Shown here in pieces: positions 53,374-63,130 of a DNA stretch of 64,000 nucleotides. This DNA comes from Prorocentrum cordatum (taxonomy: Eukaryota; Sar; Dinophyceae; Prorocentrales; Prorocentraceae). Position numbers and translations under genes: made by a program. How positions within the stretch are numbered: position 1 is the stretch's first letter; the number at the start of each line of letters is the position of its first letter. Location of the stretch: assembly GCA_963575745.1 (NCBI GenBank), contig CAUYUJ010012747.1:290952-354951 (forward strand), in the 5' to 3' direction. The notes under the pieces were generated by a model. That model did not search any database, had not been told where the DNA came from, and saw nothing but the letters and a program-made list of their open reading frames with translations.

Positions 53374-53493
53374 AACTGGGGGAGCTGTGGTCCTTACCCC
53401 CCTGGGGGAACGCATCGCATCGGCGATCTCTCGAGAGGGGTGTCGAAATCGATGGGTCCCCCGGGGGGGTAAGGACCACCGCTCCCCCAGTTG
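53374..53493. repeat. Inverted repeat (38-bp arms) around a 42-bp centre
   Basis: The left arm AACTGGGGGAGCTGTGGTCC (to 53411) pairs with 53454-53493 with only a few mismatches. The shape suggests a foldback element, but no second copy or target duplication is seen. Confidence 0.82.
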
Positions 53494-53759
53494 TGGCTGG
53501 CCTGCTTCGGGCCCCCGGGTGCCCCTCGCACGCAGGCCGACCCGGCCGGGAACACGGCGCGGAGAGGTTCGAGCAGAGGGCCGACTGCAGGATCGAATCA
53601 CCCCCAAATTGATATTCCCATCGAAACTACGACGAATACGTAGAATGCTCGTGCATCTACTGAAGACTCTGAATATGCCTCCGTAGATTCGACGGGACGA
53701 TTAAGTGTAGGATAAATCAATTGTGCAGTCGATCCCCTACTCGAAAGGTGGGGCTTCCG
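53494..53759. other. No gene; partial duplicate of flanking DNA
   Basis: The stretch GCAGGCCGACCCGGCCGGGA (53532-53551) resembles GCAGACCGACCCGGCTGGGA at 53923-53942, on the other side of the next MITE. This suggests a local duplication. Confidence 0.55.
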
Positions 53760-53919
53760 TTAGGCCGGGCACGACCTCCTACAGGGGGAGTTTGGACGAA
53801 AACTGAAAAGCAGACAAACAATACACAAAATAGCCAAAAATGGTAGGAACAGCGTCCCAAGACTATTGTTCGACTCTTTCGTGGGATGTCCCCCCTGTAG
53901 AGGGACACGCCCGCCTTGC
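53760..53919 (+). mobile_element. MITE family A, copy 13
   Basis: The left end is TTAGGCCGGGCACGACC and the right end is CCTGTAGAGGGACACGCCC with GCCTTGC. Flanking 8-mers do not match, in line with local rearrangement around it. Confidence 0.83.
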
Positions 53920-54132
53920 AATGCAGACCGACCCGGCTGGGAAAATGGCGCGGACAGGTGGGGCTTCCGGGGCACTGGCCGTGATGTGCCACGACGCTGC
54001 GGCTCTCTCCGCGGCGCCGGATCTCGGGGAAGAGGAGGTGCACGGCAGGAGCACGGGCTCTCGGAGTCCCGAGCGGAGCCCTCGGATCGGCGCTGGGCCT
54101 CCTCCGTGGCTCCCCGCGGCGGGTTCCATGGA

Positions 54133-54263
54133 CTGGCCATCGCTCGGACGTCCATTCCCTGTGCTTTTTTCGGTCTCGTGCGTGGTTTCTTCGCCAAATG
54201 ATCAAGGATGCTCCTCGATGGTCCTCGCCGAAGGAAAAACGCACACGTCCGAGCGATGCCAAG
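54133..54263 (+). mobile_element. MITE family B, copy 4, with ATGGA target duplication
   Basis: A 131-bp foldback element from CTGGCCATCGCTCGGACGTC to CACACGTCCGAGCGATGCCAAG. ATGGA flanks both ends (54128-54132 and 54264-54268). The interior is almost identical to copy 3 (52884-53015). Confidence 0.9.
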
Positions 54264-54268
54264 ATGGA

Positions 54269-54958
54269 GGTGGAGGTCACTTGTTCCCTTGGTGCCCGTG
54301 CAGAGGACTTTGATGAACACTCTGCGGGTTGCAGCGCCGCCTCTGCGTGACAGCCACAGACGCTTCGACACGCGTGCAATTCCAGAGTCCCCGCGCCGGG
54401 GGCGGGATCCGAGGCATCCGCGCGGCCCTCCGAGAGAGCCCGCACAGGCCGCCCCTTTCGTCTGCTTCAGGCGACCCGCATGCACGGGGACGGGGTCGGC
54501 GAACGCTCGGTGGTGCTGGTGCCAGGGCGCCGCCGCCGGGTCCAGCTGCTGTGAGGGGCGGCGTTCGGGCGGGGGGGGGGCCTCGCGTGGGGGGGGGAAC
54601 ATCGGCCTGCAATCGGCGACACGTCGCCGACAGATCTGGGGGGGCGAAAAATGGCGTGAGCACATCAGCCTCGGAGGTCCGCGCGGAGTTCTGGGATCCG
54701 CGCTGGACCCCCTCCATGGCGCGCGGGGCGCGCCAGGGGCGGCGCCGGAGGCGCCGCCAAGGGGCCCCAGCGCGGATCCGCTAAATCAGCGCGCCTCCGA
54801 ATCTTTATGTTCACCTTGGGGCCGTCTTGAGGACACCCTGCGGCCATCTTGGGCCCTCTTGGGGACAGCTTGGCCGTCTCGAAGGCCATCTCAGCCCGAT
54901 CGTTTTCGGGTGCTTTCGACTTCTTTCCAGCGCTGGCGGGTTGGGCCAAAGGCCCATT
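54269..54958. other. No gene recognised
   Basis: GC-rich DNA. A GGGGGCGGCGCC-like palindromic stretch lies near 54720-54760. No gene. Confidence 0.5.
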
Positions 54959-54960
54959 GG

Positions 54961-55032
54961 GGAAGAGGAGAAGGAGGAGGTGGAGGAGGAGGAGGAGGAG
55001 GAGGAGGAGGAGGAGGAGGAGGGGGAGGGAAC
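54961..55032. repeat. (GGA)n microsatellite
   Basis: GGA tract with GGTGGA and GGGGGA interruptions. Confidence 0.92.
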
Positions 55033-55184
55033 TTTTGAGAGGACCAATAACTTCCCACAAGTCTGGCACGCCGTGCGCCCCTTTTGCAAGCCAGCAGGGG
55101 GGCGGCGGATCGAAGACGCCTACGGCGAGACACCGCCGCCCCCTGCCTTTTTTGGGAAGTGCGTCACCCTTCGTTCCCCTAAGA

Positions 55185-55356
55185 TTAGGTCGGGCGTGTC
55201 CCCCTACAGGCGGATTTTGGACGAAAAATGAAGCATACACCCAACCTGCTCAAAGCTGAAGCCAACAATCATCAAAAATGGTAGGGAAATCGTCCCCAAA
55301 CTATTTCCCTGACTATTTTTGAGCATTCACCCTGTAGAGGGACAGGCTCGACTTCA
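55185..55356 (+). mobile_element. MITE family A, copy 14
   Basis: A 172-bp element from TTAGGTCGGGCGTGTCCCC to GGACAGGCTCGACTTCA. Flanks CCCTAAGA (55177-55184) and GCCTAAGA (55357-55364) match at seven of eight. The internal ATCGTCCCC..ACTATTT block is present. Confidence 0.92.
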
Positions 55357-55708
55357 GCCTAAGATCGGCGACGGGCCCCCGACGTGGGCTACCTGGCCCC
55401 CATCCGCGATGACGTAAGGGGGCGCTCGGGGGGCCCAGGCGCCCCCCGCCTGTCCCACGGGTGGCTTCCGGGCCCTCGCGCCAGTCTCCAGCGGCCGTTC
55501 GGGTCGATCCGGGCGCCCCCAGAACGCCCTCGGCGAGGCGCAGCCGCTCGAGGCACCCCGAGGCTGGGAAACCGCGGAGAGTCGACGAAGACAGCCGACA
55601 ACCGCTGAGAACTTCAAGCCCAGCGCGCCAAATCATGGCCGGAGCCCTAGACTAAAGCTTGCTGCGGCGTTTTCCGAGCCAGACCGACCTGATGGCCCGA
55701 TGTGAAAA
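55357..55708. other. No gene recognised
   Basis: GC-rich DNA without supported features. Confidence 0.5.
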
Positions 55709-55716
55709 AGGTGCAG

Positions 55717-55849
55717 CAAGGCTAAACCCAAACGGTGTTTTTCATTTCCGTTTTCTCTCGTTTCGTCTTCAATCCGCCTTTGCCGCAAAACGAAGTCGAA
55801 ACAAAAACGGCCCACGAAATCGCCAAAACACCGTTTAGGTCCACCCCTG
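55717..55849 (+). mobile_element. hAT-like MITE, copy 2, perfect 8-bp target duplication
   Basis: A 133-bp element starting CAAGGCTAAACCCAAACGG. The reverse complement of its right end starts CAGGGGTGGACCTAAACGG. AGGTGCAG flanks both sides exactly (55709-55716 and 55850-55857). It shares its interior (CGTTTTCTC.., GCAAAACGAAGTCGAAAC, AACGGCCCACGA) with copy 1 at 25904-26049. Confidence 0.93.
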
Positions 55850-55989
55850 AGGTGCAGCGCCCAGAGCTTGTGGGGTCCCTCCCTGAGCCTGCCCCCCCCG
55901 AACGCTGCCCCGGATGCTGGCCCTCCCCGGGGCAGGCCAGGAGGCCGCCCAGGCGGGGCGACCTTGGACACTCGAGATGGGCAACTGAG

Positions 55990-56120
55990 GTAAGTCGGGC
56001 GTGCCCCCTACAGGGGGATTTTCGACGAAAAATAAAAAATACTCAAAACAAATACTCCCAGATGGTCAAACAAATATAAAAAAAAATAGTCCCCAGACTA
56101 CACTAGAGGGCGCGCCGCTG
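55990..56120 (+). mobile_element. MITE family A, copy 15 (right end truncated)
   Basis: The left end is GTAAGTCGGGCGTGCCCC with CTACAGGGGGATTTT. The interior continues to AGTCCCCAGACTA, then breaks into CACTAGAGGGCGCGCC. The right inverted repeat is reduced to a trace. C-rich repeats start just beyond. Confidence 0.8.
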
Positions 56121-56139
56121 GATCACCCAAAGTGGGGGG

Positions 56140-56405
56140 GTGGGGGTTCGGACCCCCCCCCCCCCACCCCCCCCTTGCCCTACCGTGCTCGGCGAACCCC
56201 CCCCCCCCCCTCCCCCCCCTGCCCGAGCGTCGTCGGCGAACCCCCCCCCCACCCCCCCCCCCCTTGCCCGAGCCGTCGTCGGCGAACCCCCCCCCCCCCC
56301 CTCCCCCCCTTTCCCGAACCGTCGTCGGCGACCCCCCCCCCCCCCTTTCCCCGGCTCGCGCCCCGGCTCCGGAACCCCATCCCCGCCACCCCCGCCCCGA
56401 CCCCC
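56140..56405 (+). repeat. C-run tandem repeat (GAACCCCC...CCCGAGCCGTCGTCGGC)
   Basis: About five units of 45-65 bp, each a long C-run plus TTGCCCGAGCCGTCGTCGGC. Homopolymer runs here are prone to assembly error. Confidence 0.85.
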
Positions 56406-56407
56406 CC

Positions 56408-56690
56408 GAACTTCTAACCTCTAACCCAAACCCTGAACCCTAATCCTTAATCCCTAACCCGAAGCCTAAACCCTAACCGTAGACCTAACCCTGACCCCAA
56501 ACCCTAACACTAAGCCTAGCCCTAACCTAAGCTCTAAACCTGAACCCTTAACCCTAACCCTCAACCCTATCCCTACACCCTAACCCCAACCCTACCCCTC
56601 ACCCTAAACCCTAAACCCTAACCCTAACCCTAAACCCTAACCTCAACCCCAACCCTGACCCTAAACCCTAAACCCTAGCCCTAAACTCTA

Positions 56691-56723
<33 letters not shown>

Positions 56724-57356
56724 ACCCTAACCCCCTAAACCCTACACCCTAAACCCTGACCCTAACCCTAAACCTAACCCTAACCCCTACACCCTAATCC
56801 TTAACCCTAACCCTAACCCTAAACTCTAGCCCTAACCCTAACCCTAAACCTGAACCGTAACCCGAAACACTATGACCTAACCCTAAACCTTAACCCTAAC
56901 CCTAAACCCTGAACCCTAAACCTTAACCCTAAACCCTAAACCCTAAACCCTAACCCCTAAAACCTAAACCCTAAACCCTAAACCCTAAACCCTAAACCCT
57001 AAACCCTAAACCCTAAACCCTAAACCCTAAACCCTAAACCCTAAACCCTAAACCCTAAACCCTAAACCCTAAACCCTAAACCTTAAACCCTAAACCCTAA
57101 ACCCTAAACCCTAAACCTTAAACCCTAAACCCTAAACCCTAAACCCTAAACCCTAAACCCTAAACCCTAAACCCTAAACCCTAAACCCTAAACCCTAAAC
57201 CCTAAACCCTAAACCCTAAACCCTAAACCCTAAACCCTAAACCCTAAACCCTAAACCCTAAACCCTAAACCCTAAACCCTAAACCCTAAACCCTAAACCC
57301 TAAACCCTAAACCCTAAACCCTAAACCCTAAACCCTAAACCCTAAACCCTAAACCC
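56408..57356 (+). repeat. Interstitial telomeric array (CCCTAAA)n, ~950 bp
   Basis: The left part (to about 56935) is degenerate, with CCCTAA, CCCTGA and CTCTAA variants. The right part (about 56936-57354) is nearly perfect CCCTAAA. The repeat is the C-rich strand of plant-type TTTAGGG telomeres, used by dinoflagellates. Unique-like sequence continues on both sides, so it is internal here. Confidence 0.96.
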
Positions 57357-57535
57357 TCAAGACGAAAAACACCACGTATTGAGCAAGCTCGAATGGTGCC
57401 ATTCCGAAAGACAATGAAACGATACCATGCCGAACAATGTAAGCGAGCCCGGCGCAAGCTTGCGCGAGCGCCTGATGGGCGCGCCAACCATATCCGTTGC
57501 TCCGAGCGAGCCGGCGCGAGCGGAAGCGGCTCCAG
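57357..57535. other. Short non-repetitive spacer after the telomeric array
   Basis: GC-moderate spacer (CAAGACGAAAAACACC...) with no gene recognised. Confidence 0.5.
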
Positions 57536-57771
57536 AACAGCGCGCCGGCACGCTCCCAGGCGCTCCCGGCACGCTCCCAGGCGCTCGCAGGCGCTCCCGG
57601 CACGCTCCCAGGCGCCCCGATGCGCTCCCAGGCAGGGGCTCCCAGGCGCTGATCAACGCTTCCGGCACGCTCCCAAGCGTTCCCAAGCGCTCCCAAGCGC
57701 TCCCCGGCGCTCCCGGCACGCTCCCGGGTGCTCCCAGGCGCTCCCGGCACGCTCCCGGCACGCTCCCGGCA

Positions 57772-57806
<35 letters not shown>

Positions 57807-58445
57807 CTGGGCGCTCCCGGCACGCTCCTGGGCGCTACCGGCACGCTCCCAGGCGCTCCCATGGCGCTCCCGGCACGCTCCCGGCAAGCTCCCAAGCGCT
57901 CCCAGGCGCTCCCAGGCCAGGCGCCCCCAGGCGCTCCCAGTGCTCTCAGGAGCTCCCAGGCGGGGGCGCGATCTTCACGCTCCCGGCACACTCCCGGCAC
58001 GCTCCCAAGCGCTCCCAGGCGCTCCTGGGCGCTCCCGGCACGCTCCCGGGCGCTCCCAGGCGCTCCCGGCACGCTCCCGGCACGCTCCCAGGCGCTCCCA
58101 GGCGCTCCCAAGCGCTCCTGGGCGCTCCCGGCACGCTCCTGGGCGCTACCGGCACGCTCCCAGGCGCTCCCATGGCGCTCCCGGCACGCTCCCGGCAAGC
58201 TCCCAAGCGCTCCCAGGCGCTCCCAAGCCAGGCGCCCCCAGGCGCTCCCAGTGCTCTCAGGGGCTCCCAGGCGGGGGCGCGATCTTCACGCTCCCGGCAC
58301 GCTCCCGGCACGCTCCCAGGCGCTCCCAGGCGCTCCCGGCACGCTCCCGACACGCTCCCAAGCGCTCCCAGGCGCTCCCAGGCGCTCCTGGGCGCTCCCG
58401 GCACGCTCCCGGGCGCTCCCAGGCGCTCCCAGCACGCTCCCAAGC
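57536..58445 (+). repeat. GCGCTCCCAG / GCACGCTCCCG minisatellite
   Basis: Short units of 10-11 bp (GGCGCTCCCA, GGCACGCTCCC) are arranged in larger repeated blocks. A block from about 57775 to 57975 recurs at about 58080-58275 with GCGGGGGCGCGATCTTCACG. Very long open frames result but are repeat artefacts. Confidence 0.93.
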
Positions 58446-58591
58446 GGGCGCGCGCGAAAGGCGCGCAATGTGCGCTTCTGGGACGTCTGGAAGACAGCCG
58501 CCGCGCGGGAGGGAGCGCGATCTTCGAGCGGGCACGCACGGAAGCGCTCTCGGCGACAGCGCAGGCCAATTGGAACCGTTGCGACACCCGC

Positions 58592-59315
58592 GGCGTTCGA
58601 GCCAACGCCCAGACCGAACGCCCGAACCGGCGCCCGCGCCGAGATCCTCCCAAACGCTCCCGGCAAGCGCCCGGCACGCTCCCGGGCTCTCCCAAGCGCT
58701 CCCAGGCGCCGCCCAGTGCTCCCAGACGCCACAGAAGCGCCGGAACGCCCCCACTCGGATTTGAACCGCCTACGCCCGGGTTCTGTCCCTCTGCCCAAAC
58801 CGCGCGCCAAATGGGCCCGCTGCCCATTCCCCCGTTCTGGAATCAATTTCCCAGACGGCGCTGCAAAAAAGACCATTCCAATACAGATTTCTCTTTCGAA
58901 AATGCTGAATTCCTGATTCCAGCGCCCGGGAGACCGATTCCGGCGCCGGGCTCGGCGTTCGAGCCAACGCCCAGACCGAACGCCCGAACCGGCGCCCGCG
59001 CCGAGATCCTCCCAGACGCTCCCGGCAAGCGCCCGGCACGCTCCCGGGCTCTCCCAAGCGCTCCCAGGCGCCGCCCAGTGCTCCCAGACGCCACAGAAGC
59101 GCCGGAACGCCCCCACTCGGATTTGAACCGCCTACGCCCGGGTTCTGTCCCTCTGCCCAAACCGCGCGCCAAATGGGCCCGCTGCCCATTCCCCCGTTCT
59201 GGAATCAATTTCCGAGACGGCGCTGCAAAAAAGACCATTCCAATACAGATTTCTCTTTCGAAAATGCTGAATTCCTGATTCCAGCGCCCGGGAGACCGAT
59301 TCCGGCGCCGGGCTC
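58592..59315 (+). repeat. Tandem direct duplication, 362-bp unit, two copies
   Basis: Copies at 58592-58953 and 58954-59315 begin GGCGTTCGAGCCAACGCCC and end GATTCCGGCGCCGGGCTCG. They differ at only about two positions by eye. Each holds a ~95-bp core (AAAAGACCATTCCAATACAG..CTCTTTCGAAAATGCTGA) related to the repeats at 61.3-63.1 kb. Confidence 0.95.
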
Positions 59316-59329
59316 GCTTCGCAGCTGGC

Positions 59330-59880
59330 GGGAGCTCCCGGCACGCTCCCGGGCGCTCCCAAGCGCTCCCGGCACGCTCCCGGCACGCCCCCAAGCGCTG
59401 CCAAGCGCTCCCAGGTGCTCCCAGGCGCTCCCAGGCGCTCCCAATGCTCCCAGGGGCATCCAAACGGGACCAAGCGCTCCCGGCACGCTCCCGGCACGCT
59501 CCCGGCACGCTCCCAAGCGCTCCCAGGCAGGCGCTCCCGGGCGCTCCTGGCGCGCTCCCGGGCGCTCCCGGGCGCTCCCGGGACGCTCCCGGGCGCTCCC
59601 AGGCGCTCCCAGGCGCTCCCGGCACGCTCCCGGCACGCTCCCAAGCGCTCCGAGGCGCTTCCAGGCGCTCCCAGGTGCTCCAGGCGCTCCCACTGAAATA
59701 TCCGCCGCGCGGGAGGGAGCGCGATCTTCGAGCGGGCACGCACGGAAGCGCTCTCGGAACAGCGCAGGCAGACAGCCGCCGCGCGAGAGGGAGCGCGATC
59801 TTCGAGCGGGCACGCACGGAAGCGCTCTCGGCGATAGCGCAGACCAATTGAGACCGCCGCGAGGTCCGCAGACGCTAATA
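59330..59880 (+). repeat. GCGCTCCCAG minisatellite, second block
   Basis: The same short units as at 57.5-58.4 kb, ending with two near copies of GAGCGCGATCTTCGAGCGGG (about 59716 and 59793) that also occur at 58513. Confidence 0.9.
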
Positions 59881-59886
59881 CGTTGT

Positions 59887-59968
59887 GTAAACCCTAAACC
59901 CTAAACCCTAAACCCTAAACCCTAAACCCTAAACCCTAAACCCTAAACCCTAAACCCTAAACCCTAAA
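59887..59968 (+). repeat. Interstitial telomeric array, short
   Basis: About 11 perfect CCCTAAA units, in the same orientation as the arrays on either side. Confidence 0.96.
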
Positions 59969-60249
59969 CTGCAGGCGCGGCCCTGGGGGCGCGCATCGCC
60001 ACGCCTGTAAGGATCTGCTAGTGAGAGCGAGCTGCCAGTCGAGCTCACCGCCACAATCGGCCTGCCGGCCTGAGGCTGTGTCTCGCTCAGAAACACATAA
60101 CCCCTAACCCGGGGCCGGATGCTCCCAAATCGCGGCCGGCCCTGGTGAGTTTAGGGTATTGGGCCGCGGGTTTAGGCTTTCCCTTAAAAACCATTGGATT
60201 TCCTTAGAAACTGCCCCAGAACGCCTGGCTTCGCTACGGAAGCGCGCTG
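59969..60249. other. No gene; sequence related to the adjacent inverted arm
   Basis: 60184-60249 (AAAACCATTGGATTT..CCCCAGAACGCCTGG) resembles 60368-60440 inside the left arm of the next element, so it may be an older partial copy. Confidence 0.5.
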
Positions 60250-60539
60250 CGGCGCTTAGATAGCCGAAATCGTAAAATTAGCGCTTGGGTTTGCCCGCCG
60301 CCGCGCTGGTCCCCCTTGTCGCGCCCGCATGTAGCCTCTCTGACATCCAAGCACTTGTATCGGCGCTTAAAAACCTCCGGATTTGCTTAAAACTGACCCC
60401 AGAACGCTTGGTTTCTCTGGAAGAGCGCGCTGGGGCAGGTTTTATTGCCGAAAGCGTAAATCCAATGGTCCAAAGGTTGTGTGCGTCCGCCGGCCAAAAT
60501 CCTCCCTGATGCCGGCCGGCATCACGGAGGATTCTGGGG

Positions 60540-61310
60540 GGTACCCACAACGAGCTCCCCCGGGCTCCTTGGCTCCTTGTGAGCTCCCATAACGAGCTCC
60601 CCCAGGCTCCTTGTGGGCTCCCACAACGAGAGCCCCCGGGCTCCTTGTGGGCTCCCACAACGAGCTTCCCCCGGCTCCTTGTAGGCCTTCACAACGAGCG
60701 TCCCCGGGCTCCCGGTGGGCTTCCACAACGAGCTCCCCACGGCTCCTTATGGGCTCCCAAAACGAGCTCCCCCGGCCTCCTTGTGGGCCTCTACAACAAG
60801 CTCACCCCGGCTCCTTGCGAACCCCCACAACGAGCTCCCCCCGGCTCCTTGTGGGCCCCCACCACGAGCTCTCTCGGGCTCCTTGTGGGCTCCCACAAGG
60901 AGCCCGAGAGAGCTCCTTGTGGGCGCCCACAACGAGCTCTCCCGAGCCTTGTCGGCTCCCACAACAAGCTTCCCAGGCCTCCTTCTGGGCTCCCACTGGA
61001 GTTCCCACAACGAGCTTCCCGGAGCTCCTTGTGGGCACCCACAACGAGCTCACCCGAGCTCCTTGTGGGCCCCCACAACAAGCTCTCCAGGAGTCCTTCT
61101 GGGCTCCCGCAAACAAGCTCTCCCAGGCTCCTTGTGGGCTCCCACAACGAGCTTCCCGGAGCTCCTTGTGGGCGCTCACAACGAGCTCTCCCGGGATCCT
61201 TGTGGGCTCCCACAACAAGCTCCCCAGGACTCCTTCTGGGCTCCCGCAAACAAGCTCACCCAGACTCCTTGTGGGCTCCCACAGCGAGCTCCCTGGAGCT
61301 CCTTCTGGGC
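60540..61310 (+). repeat. ~34-bp minisatellite (CTCCTTGTGGGCTCCCACAACGAG...)
   Basis: About 22 units of CTCCTTGTGGGCTCCCACAA plus CGAGCTCCCCCGGG. Larger blocks of three to four units recur (for example 61005-61130 and 61145-61260). Two more units lie at 62173-62224, outside the right arm. Confidence 0.93.
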
Positions 61311-61319
61311 AAGGATCTT

Positions 61320-61855
61320 CCCGGGCGTCCGGCTCGAGCGCCGGCCCGGGTGCCGGAATCGGCCCGGAAGGGTTCCCGAGCGCCGGGAGCAAAAAATCAA
61401 TATCTTCGAAAGCAAAATGTGTATTGGAGTGGCCTTTTTTGGCAGCGCCTCGGAATTCAATTTCCGGCGCCGGCTGGCGCCGGCGCCGGCGCCGGATCCG
61501 GCCCGGGCGCCGGCCCGGGCATCCAGCTCGAGCGCCGGCCCAGGTGCCGGAATCAGCCCGGAAGGGTTCTGGGCGCCGGGAGTAGAAAATCAATATTTTC
61601 GAAAGCAAAATGTGTCTTGGAGTGGCCTTTTTTCGGCACCGCCTCGGAATTCAATTTCCGGCGCCGGAACCGGCCCAGGCGCCAGCTAGTGCGCCCGGGC
61701 GTCCGGCTCGAGCGCCGGCCCAGGTGCCGGAATCGGCTCGGAAGGGTTCCCGGGCGCCGGGAGCAGAAAATCAATATTTTCGAAAGCAAAATGTGCATTG
61801 GAGTAGCCTTTTTTTCGGCACCGCCTCGGAATTCAATTTCCGGCGCCTTTGGCGC
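61320..61855 (+). repeat. Three direct ~190-bp repeat units
   Basis: Units contain CCGGCTCGAGCGCCGGCCC, GGAATCGGCCCGGAAGGGTT, AAAATCAATATTTTCGAAAG and CCTCGGAATTCAATTTCCGG. Cores lie near 61400, 61590 and 61770. They are inverted relative to the units at 62.3-63.1 kb. Confidence 0.9.
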
Positions 61856-62269
61856 TTGCGCCAGATCCGGCCCAGGCGCGAGCATCCAGCGGACTTTGGC
61901 CGGCGGACGCGCACAACCTTTGGACCATTGGATTTACGCTTTCGAAAATAAAATTTGCCTCAGCGCGCTGTTCCAGAGAACCAAAGCGTTCTGGAGTTTT
62001 GGCCAAATCCGTAAGTTTTTAAGTGCCGATACAAGTGCATCGGTGTCAGAGAAGCCGCATGCGAACGCGACAAGGGATACCAGCGCGGCGGCAGGCAAAC
62101 CCAAGCGCTAATTTTACAATTTCGGCTATCTAAGCGCCGACGAGCCCCACAAGCAGCCTCCTTGCGCTTCTGGTCTCCCACAACGAGCTCCCTCCGGGCT
62201 CCTTGCGGGCTCCCGCAACGAGCTAGAAAAGCTAATGCGCGCAACTAGTCACCCGCGCGGATCGAGGTC

Positions 62270-63130
62270 TCCCGGGCCAGCGCTCGAGCCGGACGCCCGG
62301 GGCGGCGCCCGAGCTGGCGCCCAGGCTATCCGGCGCTGGAATTTGAATTCCGAGGCGGTGCCGAAAAAGCGCACTCCAAGAGACATTTTTTCTTTCGAAA
62401 ATATTGATTTTCTGTTCCTGGCGCCCAGGAAGCGTTCTGGGCCGATTCTGCACCTGGGCCGGCGCTCGAGCCGGATGCCCGGGCCGGCGCCCGGGCCGGA
62501 ATTCCGAGGCGGTGCCGAAAAAAGGCCACTCCAATACACATTTTGCTTTCGAAAATATTGATTTTCTGCTCCCGGCGCTCGGGAACCCTTCCAGGCCGAT
62601 TCTGGCACCCGGGCCGGCGCTCGAGCCGGACGCCCGGGCCGGTGCTCGAGCTGGCGCCCGGGCCGGTTCCGGCGCCGGAAATTGAATTCCAGGGCGGTGC
62701 CGAAAAAAAGCCATTCCAAGACACATTTTTCTTTCGAAAATATTGATTTTCTGCTCCCGGCGCCCAGGAACCCTTCCGGGCCGATTCCGGCACCTGGGCA
62801 GGCGCCGGAAATTGAATTCCGAGGCGGTGCCGAAAAAAGGCATCTCCAATACACATTTTGCTTTCGAAAATATTGATTTTCTGCTCCCGGCGCGCGGGGC
62901 CCTTCCGAGCCGATTCCGGCACCCGGGCCGGCGCTCGAGCCGGACGCCCGGGCCGGCGCCCGAGCTGGCGCCCGGGCCGGTTCCGGCGCCGGAAATTGAA
63001 TTCCGAGGCGGTGCCGAAAAAAGGCCACTCCAAGAAACATTTCTCTTTTGAAAATATTGATTTTCCGTCCCGGCGCCCAGGAACCCTTCTGGGCCGATTT
63101 GGCACCTGGGCCGGCGCTCGAGCCGGATAA
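62270..63130 (-). repeat. Five inverted ~160-190-bp repeat units
   Basis: Reverse-complement copies of the 61.3-61.9 kb repeat, with CTTTCGAAAATATTGATTTT at about 62391, 62547, 62734, 62859 and (altered) 63045. Spacing varies because GC-rich palindromic parts (GCTCGAGCCGGACGCCCGGG) differ in length. Confidence 0.9.

Larger units (their letters stand above)
60250..62139. mobile_element. Candidate ~1.9-kb element with ~250-bp terminal inverted repeats
   Basis: The left arm 60250-60502 begins CGGCGCTTAGATAGCCGAAA. The reverse complement of the right arm (61889-62139) begins identically and stays closely similar for about 250 bp (roughly five in six positions by eye). Between the arms are a ~34-bp minisatellite and a ~190-bp repeat series. 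No transposase frame is recognised. Target duplications are not evident. It could be a non-autonomous foldback-type element or an inverted duplication filled with repeats. Confidence 0.65.

Noticed and set aside
57393-59278. Long open frames (about 450-520 codons) on both strands in the GCGCTCCCAG minisatellite
   Set aside because: They are translations of short GC-rich tandem repeats (PGAPGTLPGAPRRSQ-like and GSAWERAGS-like). Both strands are open and no non-repetitive domain exists.
60540-61310. CRISPR-like regular repeats
   Set aside because: Units are contiguous and diverged with no unique spacers, and the genome is eukaryotic. This is a minisatellite.
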